From assembly GCF_022179545.1 (NCBI RefSeq), contig NZ_AP025518.1, positions 2,604,001-2,668,000 on the forward strand: DNA of 64,000 nucleotides, read 5' to 3'. Below the pieces are notes generated by a model, which did not search any database, was not told the DNA's origin, and worked only from the letters and a program-made list of their open reading frames with translations. Positions within the stretch are counted from its first letter, which is position 1. Each line of letters starts with the position of its first letter. The DNA is from Mycolicibacterium fortuitum subsp. fortuitum (GTDB lineage: Bacteria > Actinomycetota > Actinomycetes > Mycobacteriales > Mycobacteriaceae). Position numbers and translations under genes: made by a program. Below are positions 57,190-64,000 of this stretch, one piece after another.

Positions 57190-57209
57190 CGCTGACGCCG
57201 CCGTCAGCG
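57190..57209 (-). promoter_or_regulatory. 5'-UTR stem-loop before the PE-PPE gene
   Basis: CGCTGACG (57190-57197), a 4-base loop and CGTCAGCG (57202-57209) form a perfect 8-bp stem. On the minus strand it ends 1-2 bases before the AAAGGAG ribosome-binding site, so it could modulate translation or mRNA stability. Confidence 0.45.
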
Positions 57210-57280
57210 CTGAGGGGATCTTTGCACCGGCGTGCGAGCGTCACCGGGAAAACGGCCGAAGTGGCAGTAGCCCAACGGGT

Positions 57281-59569
57281 TCAGCGTGTCCGGATCACCG
57301 GAGGCTGGTGTGCGCGCACCGGTGGGAGCGGTCCGTCGTACTTCTCGACCTGCACCAGGACATGTGCGCCGGTGCAGCCTCGCGCCAGCGACGAGGTGCC
57401 GATGTCCTCGGTGAGCACATTGGGATTGCCGTGCACGCACATCGAATCGGGGTCGGCAGGGTCGGCCGGGTCGAACCACGCCCCGGTCGACAGCTGCACC
57501 ACGGCCGCGCGCAATCGGTCATCGATCACCACGCCGGCCAGGCAGGCGCCGCGATCGTTGAACACCCGCACCACGTCGCCGTCGGACAGGCCTCGGGTTG
57601 CCGCGTCCCCTGGATGCATCCGGATCGGTTCGCGTCCTTGCACTTTCGAAGACTGGCTGGTGGCGCCACCGTCGAGCTGGCTGTGCAGGCGGGCCGCGGG
57701 CTGGTTGGCCAGCAGGTGCAACGGATATGACCGGGACCGCTCGCCGCCGAGCCATTCGGTCGGTTCGTACCAACGCGGATGACCGGCGCAGTCGTCGTAG
57801 CCGAACCCGTCGATGGTCTGCGAGAAGATCTCGATGCGGCCGCTCGGGGTGGCCAGTCGGTGCCCGATCGGGTCGGCGCGGAAGTCGGCCAGCAGCGTCA
57901 GTCCAGGTTCGGTGGGAAGCCGCAAGTGTCCCGCGGCCCAGAACTCTTCGAACTCGGGAACATCGAAATCCAGCCCGGCAGACCACTTTTCGTACATGTG
58001 GACCAGCCATTCACGTGCCGTGCGGCCTTCGGTGAACTGCGGTCCGAAGCCGAGTCGCTCGGCCAGTGCCGAGAACGTGGTGTAGTCGTCACGGGATTCG
58101 GCAAACGGTTGCGCCAGGGCCGGCATGGCCACCAGCAGCGGGTCGTTGCGCGAACCCGAGTAGTCCTCGCGCTCGTAGGCGGTGGTCGAGGGAACCACGA
58201 TGTCGGCATGCTTGGCCATTGCCGTCCAGTACGGGTCGTGCACCACGATGGTCTCCACCCGCGACAAGGCGCGGCGCAACCGTGGGATGTTCTGATGGTG
58301 GTGGAACGGATTACCGCCGGCCCAGTACACACACTTGATGTCGGGATAGGTCAATTGCAGGCCGTTGTAGTCGAACGGCCGGCCGGGGTTCAGCAACATG
58401 TCGGTGACGGCTGCGACGGGGATGAACGTCTTCACCGGGTTGAGGCCCTGCGGCAGTACGGGCAGGCCGCAGCGCAGCGGCGGAAGCCCCGGCTCGTTCA
58501 TCGAGCCGTAGCCGTGGCCGAAACCCCCTCCGGGTAAACCGATCTGGCCGAGCATGGCGGCCAGCGTCAAGCCCATCCACGGAGCCTGTTCGCCGTGCCG
58601 GACCCGCTGCAGCGACCAACTGACGGTGACGAGGCTGCGTGAGGCGGCCATCCGCCGGGCCAGGGCGGTGAGCTCTTCGGCCGGTAGGCCGCTGAGCGCC
58701 GATGCCCACTGTGGGCTCTTGGCGACGCCGTCGTCGCGGCCCAGCAGGTAGCGCTCGAACCGGTGATAGCCCGTGCAGTACGTGTCGAGGAAGTCGAGAT
58801 CGGCCAGGCCCTCGGTGGCCAGCACGTAGGCCAGCGCGAGCATCACCGCCACATCGGTGCCGGGGATCGGTGCCAGCCATTGGCAGTGGCCGTCGACGTC
58901 GTCGCGAAGCGGGCTGAACGACACGATCTGCCCGCCCCGGTCACGCAACCGGCGCAGCGCGTCGCGTGCGGGATGTGCCGTGGTGCCGCCGTGGTTGATG
59001 CCGGTGTTCTTCAGCGCGACACCGCCGAAACACACCAGCAGATCGGTGTGCTCGGCGATCACGTCCCAGTCGGTGGATCGCTTGAACAGGTCATCGTGAG
59101 TACCGACCACCCGCGGCATGATCACCCCGGTTGCGCCCAGGCTGTAGGAGTGACGCGAGGAGGTGTAGCCGCCGAGCATCTTCAGAAAGCGGTGCACCTG
59201 GCTCTGAGCGTGGTGGAAGCGTCCGGCACTGGACCAGCCGTAGGAGCCGCCGTAGATCGCCTCGTTGCCGTGGGTGTCGACGACGCGGCGCAGTTCACCG
59301 GCGAGCAACTCGGTGAGCTCCTCCCACGACACCGCGACGTACTCGTCGGCACCGCGTTCGTCGCTCGGGCCGGGGCCGTCCCGCAGCCAGCCGCGGCGCA
59401 CCGCGGGCCCCGCGATTCGTGAACGGTGCCGGATCGATCCCGGGAGGTTGCCCAGCAACGGCGAAGGATCCGTATCGCCGGCCATCGGGGTGACGGCGGC
59501 GATGTCGCCGGCCGTGATGTCGGCGGTGAAGGCGCCCCAGTGCGCAAGGCTCATGGGGGACCGGGGCAT
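57281..59569 (-). CDS. Molybdopterin oxidoreductase, BisC/TorZ type
   Basis: The 762-residue enzyme belongs to the DMSO reductase family and resembles biotin sulfoxide/TMAO reductases. It has the molybdenum serine ligand region YGGSYGWSSAGRFHHAQSQ, several dinucleotide-binding motifs (MLALAYVLATEGLADLDFL, GGNPFHHHQN, SGRIEIFSQ, NQPAARLHSQLD) and the typical GGGFGHGYGSMNE stretch. No Fe-S cysteine cluster is present at the N-terminus, and no Tat signal is seen, so it is probably cytosolic like BisC. The start has TAAACT 6 nt upstream. It is divergent from fadE20. Confidence 0.9.
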   Translation of the reverse strand: MPRSPMSLAHWGAFTADITAGDIAAVTPMAGDTDPSPLLGNLPGSIRHRSRIAGPAVRRGWLRDGPGPSDERGADEYVAVSWEELTELLAGELRRVVDTHGNEAIYGGSYGWSSAGRFHHAQSQVHRFLKMLGGYTSSRHSYSLGATGVIMPRVVGTHDDLFKRSTDWDVIAEHTDLLVCFGGVALKNTGINHGGTTAHPARDALRRLRDRGGQIVSFSPLRDDVDGHCQWLAPIPGTDVAVMLALAYVLATEGLADLDFLDTYCTGYHRFERYLLGRDDGVAKSPQWASALSGLPAEELTALARRMAASRSLVTVSWSLQRVRHGEQAPWMGLTLAAMLGQIGLPGGGFGHGYGSMNEPGLPPLRCGLPVLPQGLNPVKTFIPVAAVTDMLLNPGRPFDYNGLQLTYPDIKCVYWAGGNPFHHHQNIPRLRRALSRVETIVVHDPYWTAMAKHADIVVPSTTAYEREDYSGSRNDPLLVAMPALAQPFAESRDDYTTFSALAERLGFGPQFTEGRTAREWLVHMYEKWSAGLDFDVPEFEEFWAAGHLRLPTEPGLTLLADFRADPIGHRLATPSGRIEIFSQTIDGFGYDDCAGHPRWYEPTEWLGGERSRSYPLHLLANQPAARLHSQLDGGATSQSSKVQGREPIRMHPGDAATRGLSDGDVVRVFNDRGACLAGVVIDDRLRAAVVQLSTGAWFDPADPADPDSMCVHGNPNVLTEDIGTSSLARGCTGAHVLVQVEKYDGPLPPVRAHQPPVIRTR

Positions 59570-59575
59570 GGCCAG

Positions 59576-59581
59576 AGTTTA
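59576..59581 (-). promoter_or_regulatory. -10 element of the bisC-like gene
   Basis: On the minus strand TAAACT ends 6 nt before ATG 59569, leaderless geometry. Confidence 0.45.
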
Positions 59582-59609
59582 CGGGCGGCACTCACCCTCC
59601 CCGCGGCTG

Positions 59610-59627
59610 ACCAACCACCCGGTTGGT
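59610..59627 (+). promoter_or_regulatory. Palindromic operator of fadE20
   Basis: ACCAACC-ACCC-GGTTGGT is a perfect inverted repeat with 7-bp arms. A TATAGG -10-like element overlaps its right end (59627-59632). A TetR-type acyl-CoA-responsive repressor is the likely binder, but no gene for it is adjacent. Confidence 0.6.
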
Positions 59628-59671
59628 ATAGGTTGGCCCCCAAATCCGTAACCAGTACCGGAGGTCACACC

Positions 59672-60832
59672 ATGGGCAGTGTTGTGAAATACGACCGCAC
59701 GTTGTTCGAACCGGAGCACGAGCTGTTCCGCGAGTCCTACCGCGCGTTCCTCGACAAGCATGTCGCGCCGTTCCACGACCAGTGGGAGAAGGACAAGATC
59801 GTCGACCGCGGGGTCTGGCTCGAGGCGGGTAAGCAGGGCTTTCTCGGGATGGCTGTGCCCGAGGAGTACGGCGGCGGCGGTAACGACGATTTCCGGTACA
59901 ACACCATCGTGTGCGAGGAGACGGTCGCCGGACGCTACAGCGGAATCGGCTTCAGCCTGCACAACGACGTCGTCGCGCCCTATCTGCTGCGGCTGGCCAA
60001 CGAGGAGCAGAAGCAGCGCTGGCTGCCGAAGTTCTGTACCGGTGAATTGATCACGGCGATCGCAATGACCGAACCCGGTACCGGCAGCGACCTCCAGGGC
60101 ATCAAGACCCGCGCGGTGCGCGACGGCGACCACTACGTGCTCAACGGGTCGAAGACCTTCATCACCAACGGCATCCACTCCGACCTGGTGATCGTCGTCG
60201 CTCAGACCGACCCGGAGAAGGGCGCGCTGGGCTTCTCCCTGCTGGTGGTGGAGCGCGGCATGGAGGGCTTCGAACGGGGCCGGCACCTGGACAAGATCGG
60301 CCTGGAGGCCCAGGACACCGCCGAACTGTCGTTCACCGACGTCAAGGTGCCGGTCGAGAATCTGCTCGGCGAGGAAGGTCAGGGGTTCGTCTACCTGATG
60401 CAGAACTTGCCGCAGGAGCGCATCTCGATCGCCATCATGGCCGCCGCCGCGATGGAGGCCGTGCTGGAGCAGACGGTGCAGTACACCAAGGAGCGCAAGG
60501 CGTTCGGCAAGCCCATCGGCAGCTTCCAGAACAGCCGGTTCCTGCTGGCCGAACTGGCGACCGAGGCCACCGTGGTGCGCATGATGGTCGACGAGTTCAT
60601 CCGGTTGCATCTCGACGAGAAGCTCACCGTCGAGCAGGCCGCGATGGCCAAGTGGTACTCCACCGAGAAGCAGGTGGAGCTGATCGACCGCTGCCTGCAG
60701 CTGCACGGCGGTTACGGCTACATGCGTGAGTACCCGGTGGCCCGGGCCTACCTGGACGCCCGAGTGCAGACGATCTACGGCGGCACCACCGAGATCATGA
60801 AGGAGATCATCGGTCGCAGTCTGGGTGTCTAG
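59672..60832 (+). CDS. fadE20: Acyl-CoA dehydrogenase
   Basis: FadE20 removes two hydrogens from acyl-CoA in beta-oxidation, using FAD. The 386-residue length equals Rv2724c. It has the acyl-CoA dehydrogenase signatures [20 protein letters not shown] and [37 protein letters not shown] (catalytic Glu in YGGTTEI region). GGAGGT lies 8 nt before ATG 59672. An 18-bp palindrome precedes it. A strong intrinsic terminator follows. Confidence 0.94.
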   Translation: MGSVVKYDRTLFEPEHELFRESYRAFLDKHVAPFHDQWEKDKIVDRGVWLEAGKQGFLGMAVPEEYGGGGNDDFRYNTIVCEETVAGRYSGIGFSLHNDVVAPYLLRLANEEQKQRWLPKFCTGELITAIAMTEPGTGSDLQGIKTRAVRDGDHYVLNGSKTFITNGIHSDLVIVVAQTDPEKGALGFSLLVVERGMEGFERGRHLDKIGLEAQDTAELSFTDVKVPVENLLGEEGQGFVYLMQNLPQERISIAIMAAAAMEAVLEQTVQYTKERKAFGKPIGSFQNSRFLLAELATEATVVRMMVDEFIRLHLDEKLTVEQAAMAKWYSTEKQVELIDRCLQLHGGYGYMREYPVARAYLDARVQTIYGGTTEIMKEIIGRSLGV

Positions 60833-60871
60833 CGGGCCGTTCGGCCCCTTGATAATCCGATATGACGCCCG

Positions 60872-60917
60872 AAAAGCCCGATTCTGGGTCTTCGGACCCA
60901 GATATTGGGCCTTTTTT
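60872..60917 (+). terminator. Intrinsic terminator of fadE20 with UUCG tetraloop
   Basis: CTGGGTC-TTCG-GACCCAG (60884-60901) forms a 7-bp stem on a stable UUCG loop. Flanking GCCC (60876-60879) and GGGC (60907-60910) extend the stem, and a T6 run (60912-60917) follows. This is a canonical rho-independent terminator, rare in mycobacteria. Confidence 0.85.
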
Positions 60918-61020
60918 GGTCATGATCGGCCACGTTCCTTGGTTATCGTCACCTGCTGAAGCAGAGTTGTCGGGGCGGGACACTTCTGAGGAAACTTTGC
61001 CGAACGAGCGGGGAGATCGC

Positions 61021-63315
61021 ATGACCAGGCCTGGAGCGAGGCTGAACGCGACCGTGTGGCGGTTGGCGGTCGGCCTGCTCGCACTCGTAGTCGCTGCTTT
61101 GGTGGTGCCGGCGGTGGCTTCGGCCACCCCGGAATCAGATGCGGACGCTGCGGTCACCGCCGCGTGGGAGGCCAACGGCGGGGACGGTGGCCCGCTCGGA
61201 CCGCGACAGGGCGGCGTGTACGCGGTGGGTTCCGGCTTCGCGCAGAACTTCGCCGGCGGCAAGATGTTCTTCACCCCGGCGACGGGCGCCCATTTCATGC
61301 AGGGCGCGATCCTGGAGAAGTACGAGTCGCTCGGCGGCGCGGCCGATGGGGACATGGGATTCCCGACCATCGACGAAGGCGCCGGTCGGGCTGCCGACAG
61401 TCGTAACTCGACGTTGAGCGCGCCCGACAACCCCGTGATCTTCTGGACCCCGTCCACCGGCGCACGGGTGGTGCGCGGTGCCATCAACGCCGCGTGGGAC
61501 AAGCTCGGCGGTTCTGCCGGAGTGCTGGGCGTCCCCGCCGACGACGAGACGTTCGACGGCGACGTGGTCTCGCAGAAGTTCACCGGCGGTGAGATCTCCT
61601 GGAACCGCAAGACCAAGGCATTCACCACGGTGCCGCCGGAACTGGCTGACCAGCTCGCCGGCCTGGACGTCCCGTCCGACCCCGCATCGGCGATCGCCGC
61701 GGCACGTCGCGAGGCGGGCGGCGCCATGGGACCGCTCGGTGCCAAGGACGGCGACCTGTATCCGATCGGTGACGGTGGGTTCGGCCAGAAGTACGCCGGC
61801 GGCGAGATCTTCTACAGCCCGGCCACCGGAGCCAACGCCGTCACCGGGCAACTGCTCGAAAAGTACGAAAGCGTCGGCGGTCCCGAGGGAGACCTCGGTT
61901 TCCCGACTGCCAGTGAGTCCGAGGGCGGATTAGGGCCCAACAGCCGGATCAGCACCTTTGCCGCTGCCGACAACCCCGTCATCTTCTGGACTCCGGACTA
62001 CGGCGCGGTGATCGTCCGGGGCGCGATGAACGCCGCCTGGGAGAAGCTCGGCGGCGCCAAGGGCGCTCTGGGCGCCCCGATGGCCGACCAGACCGAGGAC
62101 GGCAACGTCATCAGCCAGCGGTTCAGCGGGGGAGCGATCTCCTGGGATCGCGAGGCCAACAAGTTCACCACCGAACCGTCGAAACTCGCTTCCGAGTTGA
62201 GCGGGCTGCAGGTTCCTGGAATCGGGCAGACCCCCGCAACCGGACCGCAACCCTCCGACACGGACACCAAGAAGCCGTTCTCCTGGCATTGGAGCTGGTG
62301 GTGGCTGATCGCGGTGATCCCCGTGGTGTTGCTCGCGGCGCTGATCGTGGGGGCGGCGCTGTGGCACCGACGCCGCGCCGGGGACGACGACGATTTCGAC
62401 CATGATCCGTTCGAGGATGACTACGACGACGGATCCGGGGATTCCCGGTACGACGGTGGCCCGCACTACGACTCACGCGGCTACGACCACGATGAGTACC
62501 GGGATGACCGCGGCGCCGAGGTGCCGAGCGGCTACGGGACCGGCGCCGCCTATGGCGGTGACGCCGCGACGGCGCGGTTCGCCGGACAGGGTGAGGAACC
62601 CGCGGCCGCGGCTTCCCCCTACGACGGTCCGACCGACATCGCGATGCCGGTCAGTCAGTGGGCCGCCCCGCACGGATCGCCCGCCGGTTACGGGCGACCG
62701 GGCGAGGAGGATGAACCGCCCGAGGACTCTGCTCAGCTGATCGGCCAGGACCGGGGCTTCGACAGCTATGACGACGATGACTTCGACGACGACTATGAAG
62801 ATGACGACTTCGAGGACGATGACTTCGATGAGGACGAGGACCTCAAAACCATCGACGCCGACTTCGAGGAAGTCGCAGAGGGTGACGAGGTCGACGACTT
62901 CGAGGCGGAGCTCGAGGACCAGGACCTGGCGGATACCGGGGCAATGACCCGTCCACCCGGCGGGGTGGGTGAGGCGCAGGGGTTCGCGGGCCTCGGCGGG
63001 CTGGCGGTGCCGGGCGATCAGGACAACGTGGATACCGCGCCGACCCGCATCATCACCGAGGCGGAGGCCTACAGCCACGAGACTCACAGCGGGCGCCACG
63101 CCGCCATCGAGCTCGACGAGATACCCAGTGCCACAGCCATTCATCTGCCGCTGGAGGATCCGAACCGCGCCCCAGAGGGCTACCCGATCAAGGCCGACAC
63201 CAAGTCCGGCCGGTACTGGGCACCCGACAGCAGCGAGTACGACGACGCGGTAGCCGAGATCTGGTTCGCCAGTGAGGAGTTCGCCCGCACCAACGGATTC
63301 GTGCGGGCGGACTGA
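61021..63315 (+). CDS. LGFP-repeat cell-envelope membrane protein (Rv2721c-like)
   Basis: The 764-residue protein has a signal/anchor (WRLAVGLLALVVAALVVPAVAS), two similar blocks of LGFP repeats (about 40-225 and 230-415; LGFP-like GFPT, LGVPADDE, MFFTPATGAHFMQGAILEKYESLGG), a transmembrane helix (about 425-450) and a long acidic cytosolic tail. LGFP repeats bind the cell wall. The Asp/Glu-rich tail (about 580-640) is exceptional. ATG 61021 has GGGAGA upstream; an ATG at 60862 lies before a terminator and is rejected. It converges with lexA. Confidence 0.88.
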   Translation: MTRPGARLNATVWRLAVGLLALVVAALVVPAVASATPESDADAAVTAAWEANGGDGGPLGPRQGGVYAVGSGFAQNFAGGKMFFTPATGAHFMQGAILEKYESLGGAADGDMGFPTIDEGAGRAADSRNSTLSAPDNPVIFWTPSTGARVVRGAINAAWDKLGGSAGVLGVPADDETFDGDVVSQKFTGGEISWNRKTKAFTTVPPELADQLAGLDVPSDPASAIAAARREAGGAMGPLGAKDGDLYPIGDGGFGQKYAGGEIFYSPATGANAVTGQLLEKYESVGGPEGDLGFPTASESEGGLGPNSRISTFAAADNPVIFWTPDYGAVIVRGAMNAAWEKLGGAKGALGAPMADQTEDGNVISQRFSGGAISWDREANKFTTEPSKLASELSGLQVPGIGQTPATGPQPSDTDTKKPFSWHWSWWWLIAVIPVVLLAALIVGAALWHRRRAGDDDDFDHDPFEDDYDDGSGDSRYDGGPHYDSRGYDHDEYRDDRGAEVPSGYGTGAAYGGDAATARFAGQGEEPAAAASPYDGPTDIAMPVSQWAAPHGSPAGYGRPGEEDEPPEDSAQLIGQDRGFDSYDDDDFDDDYEDDDFEDDDFDEDEDLKTIDADFEEVAEGDEVDDFEAELEDQDLADTGAMTRPPGGVGEAQGFAGLGGLAVPGDQDNVDTAPTRIITEAEAYSHETHSGRHAAIELDEIPSATAIHLPLEDPNRAPEGYPIKADTKSGRYWAPDSSEYDDAVAEIWFASEEFARTNGFVRAD

Positions 63316-63365
63316 ACGGCCGGACCCGGCCACCATTGTGTGCCGGGGCGGCCGGCCCGCGGTCG

Positions 63366-64000
63366 TCAGATCTTGCGGATCACGGTGACGACCTTGCCGA
63401 GCACCGCAGCGTCGTTGCCCGGGATCGGGTCGTATGCCGGGTTGTGCGGCATCAGCCAGACCTGACCGCGGGTCCGCTTGAACGTCTTGACGGTGGCTTC
63501 ACCGTCGATCATGGCCGCGACGATGTCACCGTTGTCGGCCACACTCTGCTGACGTACCACGACCCAGTCCCCGTCGCAGATAGCGGCATCGACCATCGAG
63601 TCGCCCACGACCTTGAGCAGGAACAGCGAGCCTTCGCCGACCAGCTCGCGAGGTAGCGGGAAGACGTCTTCGACGGCCTGCTCGGCCAGGATCGGCCCAC
63701 CTGCGGCGATACGACCGAGCACAGGCACGAAGGTGGGCTCGGGCAGCGCATCGGAGCCGGCCACATCGGTGGACACCAACGTGGCCGCCGACGGATCATC
63801 GGCGGCGCGAACATCGACCGCGCGCGGACGGTTGGGGTCGCGGCGCAGGTAGCCCTTGCGCTCGAGGGTGCGCAGCTGATGGGCGACCGATGAGGTCGAG
63901 GTCAACCCGACCGCATCGCCGATCTCGCGAATGCTGGGGGGGTAACCGCGACTGGTCACCGATGCGCGGATCACGTCCAGGATGGTCCGTTGCCGGTCGG
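63366..64000 (-). CDS. lexA: SOS repressor LexA, 5' end cut off by window edge
   Basis: LexA represses SOS genes and cleaves itself when RecA filaments form. The visible part lacks only the first residues: the frame reads [14 protein letters not shown] up to the window end. It has the DNA-binding helix ([28 protein letters not shown]), the Ala-Gly cleavage site in IAAGGP, the catalytic serine in [11 protein letters not shown] and the lysine in [10 protein letters not shown]. Its operator and start are outside the window. recA and a SOS-boxed 13E12 gene in this window are its targets. Confidence 0.97.
   Translation of the reverse strand, partial: DRQRTILDVIRASVTSRGYPPSIREIGDAVGLTSTSSVAHQLRTLERKGYLRRDPNRPRAVDVRAADDPSAATLVSTDVAGSDALPEPTFVPVLGRIAAGGPILAEQAVEDVFPLPRELVGEGSLFLLKVVGDSMVDAAICDGDWVVVRQQSVADNGDIVAAMIDGEATVKTFKRTRGQVWLMPHNPAYDPIPGNDAAVLGKVVTVIRKI

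Noticed and set aside
59426..59671. N-terminal extension of FadE20
   Set aside because: The region contains the operator and -10, and GGAGGT precedes ATG 59672.
60862..61020. N-terminal extension of the LGFP protein
   Set aside because: An intrinsic terminator lies within it, and the Shine-Dalgarno plus signal peptide begin at 61021.

Overview
The window is high-GC chromosomal DNA from a fast-growing mycobacterium (Mycolicibacterium, most like the M. smegmatis group). The evidence is GTG-rich starts, mycobacterial LexA and PafBC promoter motifs, a 13E12-family gene, ClgR-PspA, an intein-free RecA, an SDN-type class A beta-lactamase, and gene order. From memory, the conserved backbone runs parallel to M. 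tuberculosis Rv2782c (pepR) through Rv2720 (lexA): ald/aldR, dapB, thyA-dfrA, thyX, dapA, rnj, Rv2751-Rv2749, ftsK, argA, pgsA3, clgR-pspA-pspM, ephG, recA-recX, miaB, miaA, dapF, hflX, fadE20, an LGFP-repeat protein and lexA. Species assignment is inference.

Layout. 1-9.96 kb: the 3' part of an M16 peptidase, a Tat-exported beta-lactamase, Hsp20, a DUF4334 protein behind a palindrome, divergent ald/aldR, a META lipoprotein, an SOS-boxed 13E12 HNH gene, and dapB with three small conserved genes. 10-13 kb: a CitE-like lyase, a dienelactone hydrolase, and thyA-dfrA. 13-25.5 kb is the accessory stretch: a DUF4303 protein, a 34-bp tandem repeat, a YcaQ-like glycosylase, an APC permease/peptidase pair facing a GntR regulator across a 31-bp perfect palindrome, a translationally coupled TetR-DUF1214-sulfotransferase operon, a DUF4239 protein, small lipoproteins and a DMT exporter. 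25.6-32.9 kb: thyX, dapA-rnj, a group III truncated haemoglobin behind a long dyad, and a three-gene monooxygenase/SDR/methyltransferase unit carrying a 32-bp tandem repeat that copies its own ribosome-binding site and start codon. 33-44.6 kb: ftsK, argA/pgsA3, cinA, clgR, pspA, pspM, ephG, a glycosyltransferase, recA-recX. 44.6-64 kb: a glutamate-type ABC transporter, miaB, a DUF349 protein, miaA-dapF, hflX, a PE-PPE-domain protein, a molybdopterin oxidoreductase, fadE20, an LGFP-repeat membrane protein and the body of lexA.

How the genes work together. Three diaminopimelate/lysine genes (dapA, dapB, dapF) feed peptidoglycan. Thymidylate can be made by both ThyA (coupled to DfrA) and the flavin enzyme ThyX. 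MiaA and MiaB make the ms2i6A37 tRNA modification. DNA-damage control is concentrated here: recA carries both a LexA box and a PafBC-type promoter, the 13E12 gene has a perfect SOS box over its -10, and lexA lies at the right edge. ClgR-PspA-PspM is the mycobacterial envelope-stress module; no pspN lies between pspM and ephG.

A recurring feature is the leaderless promoter: at least 20 genes have a TAnnnT -10 exactly 6-7 nt before the start codon, which also settled several start choices. No complete unknown defence or mobile system was found. The most novel-looking signals are regulatory: the two tandem-repeat arrays, several long perfect palindromes, and the compact divergent leaderless promoter between argA and pgsA3. 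No tRNA, rRNA, CRISPR or complete insertion sequence was seen, and no gene-free stretch exceeds about 250 bases.
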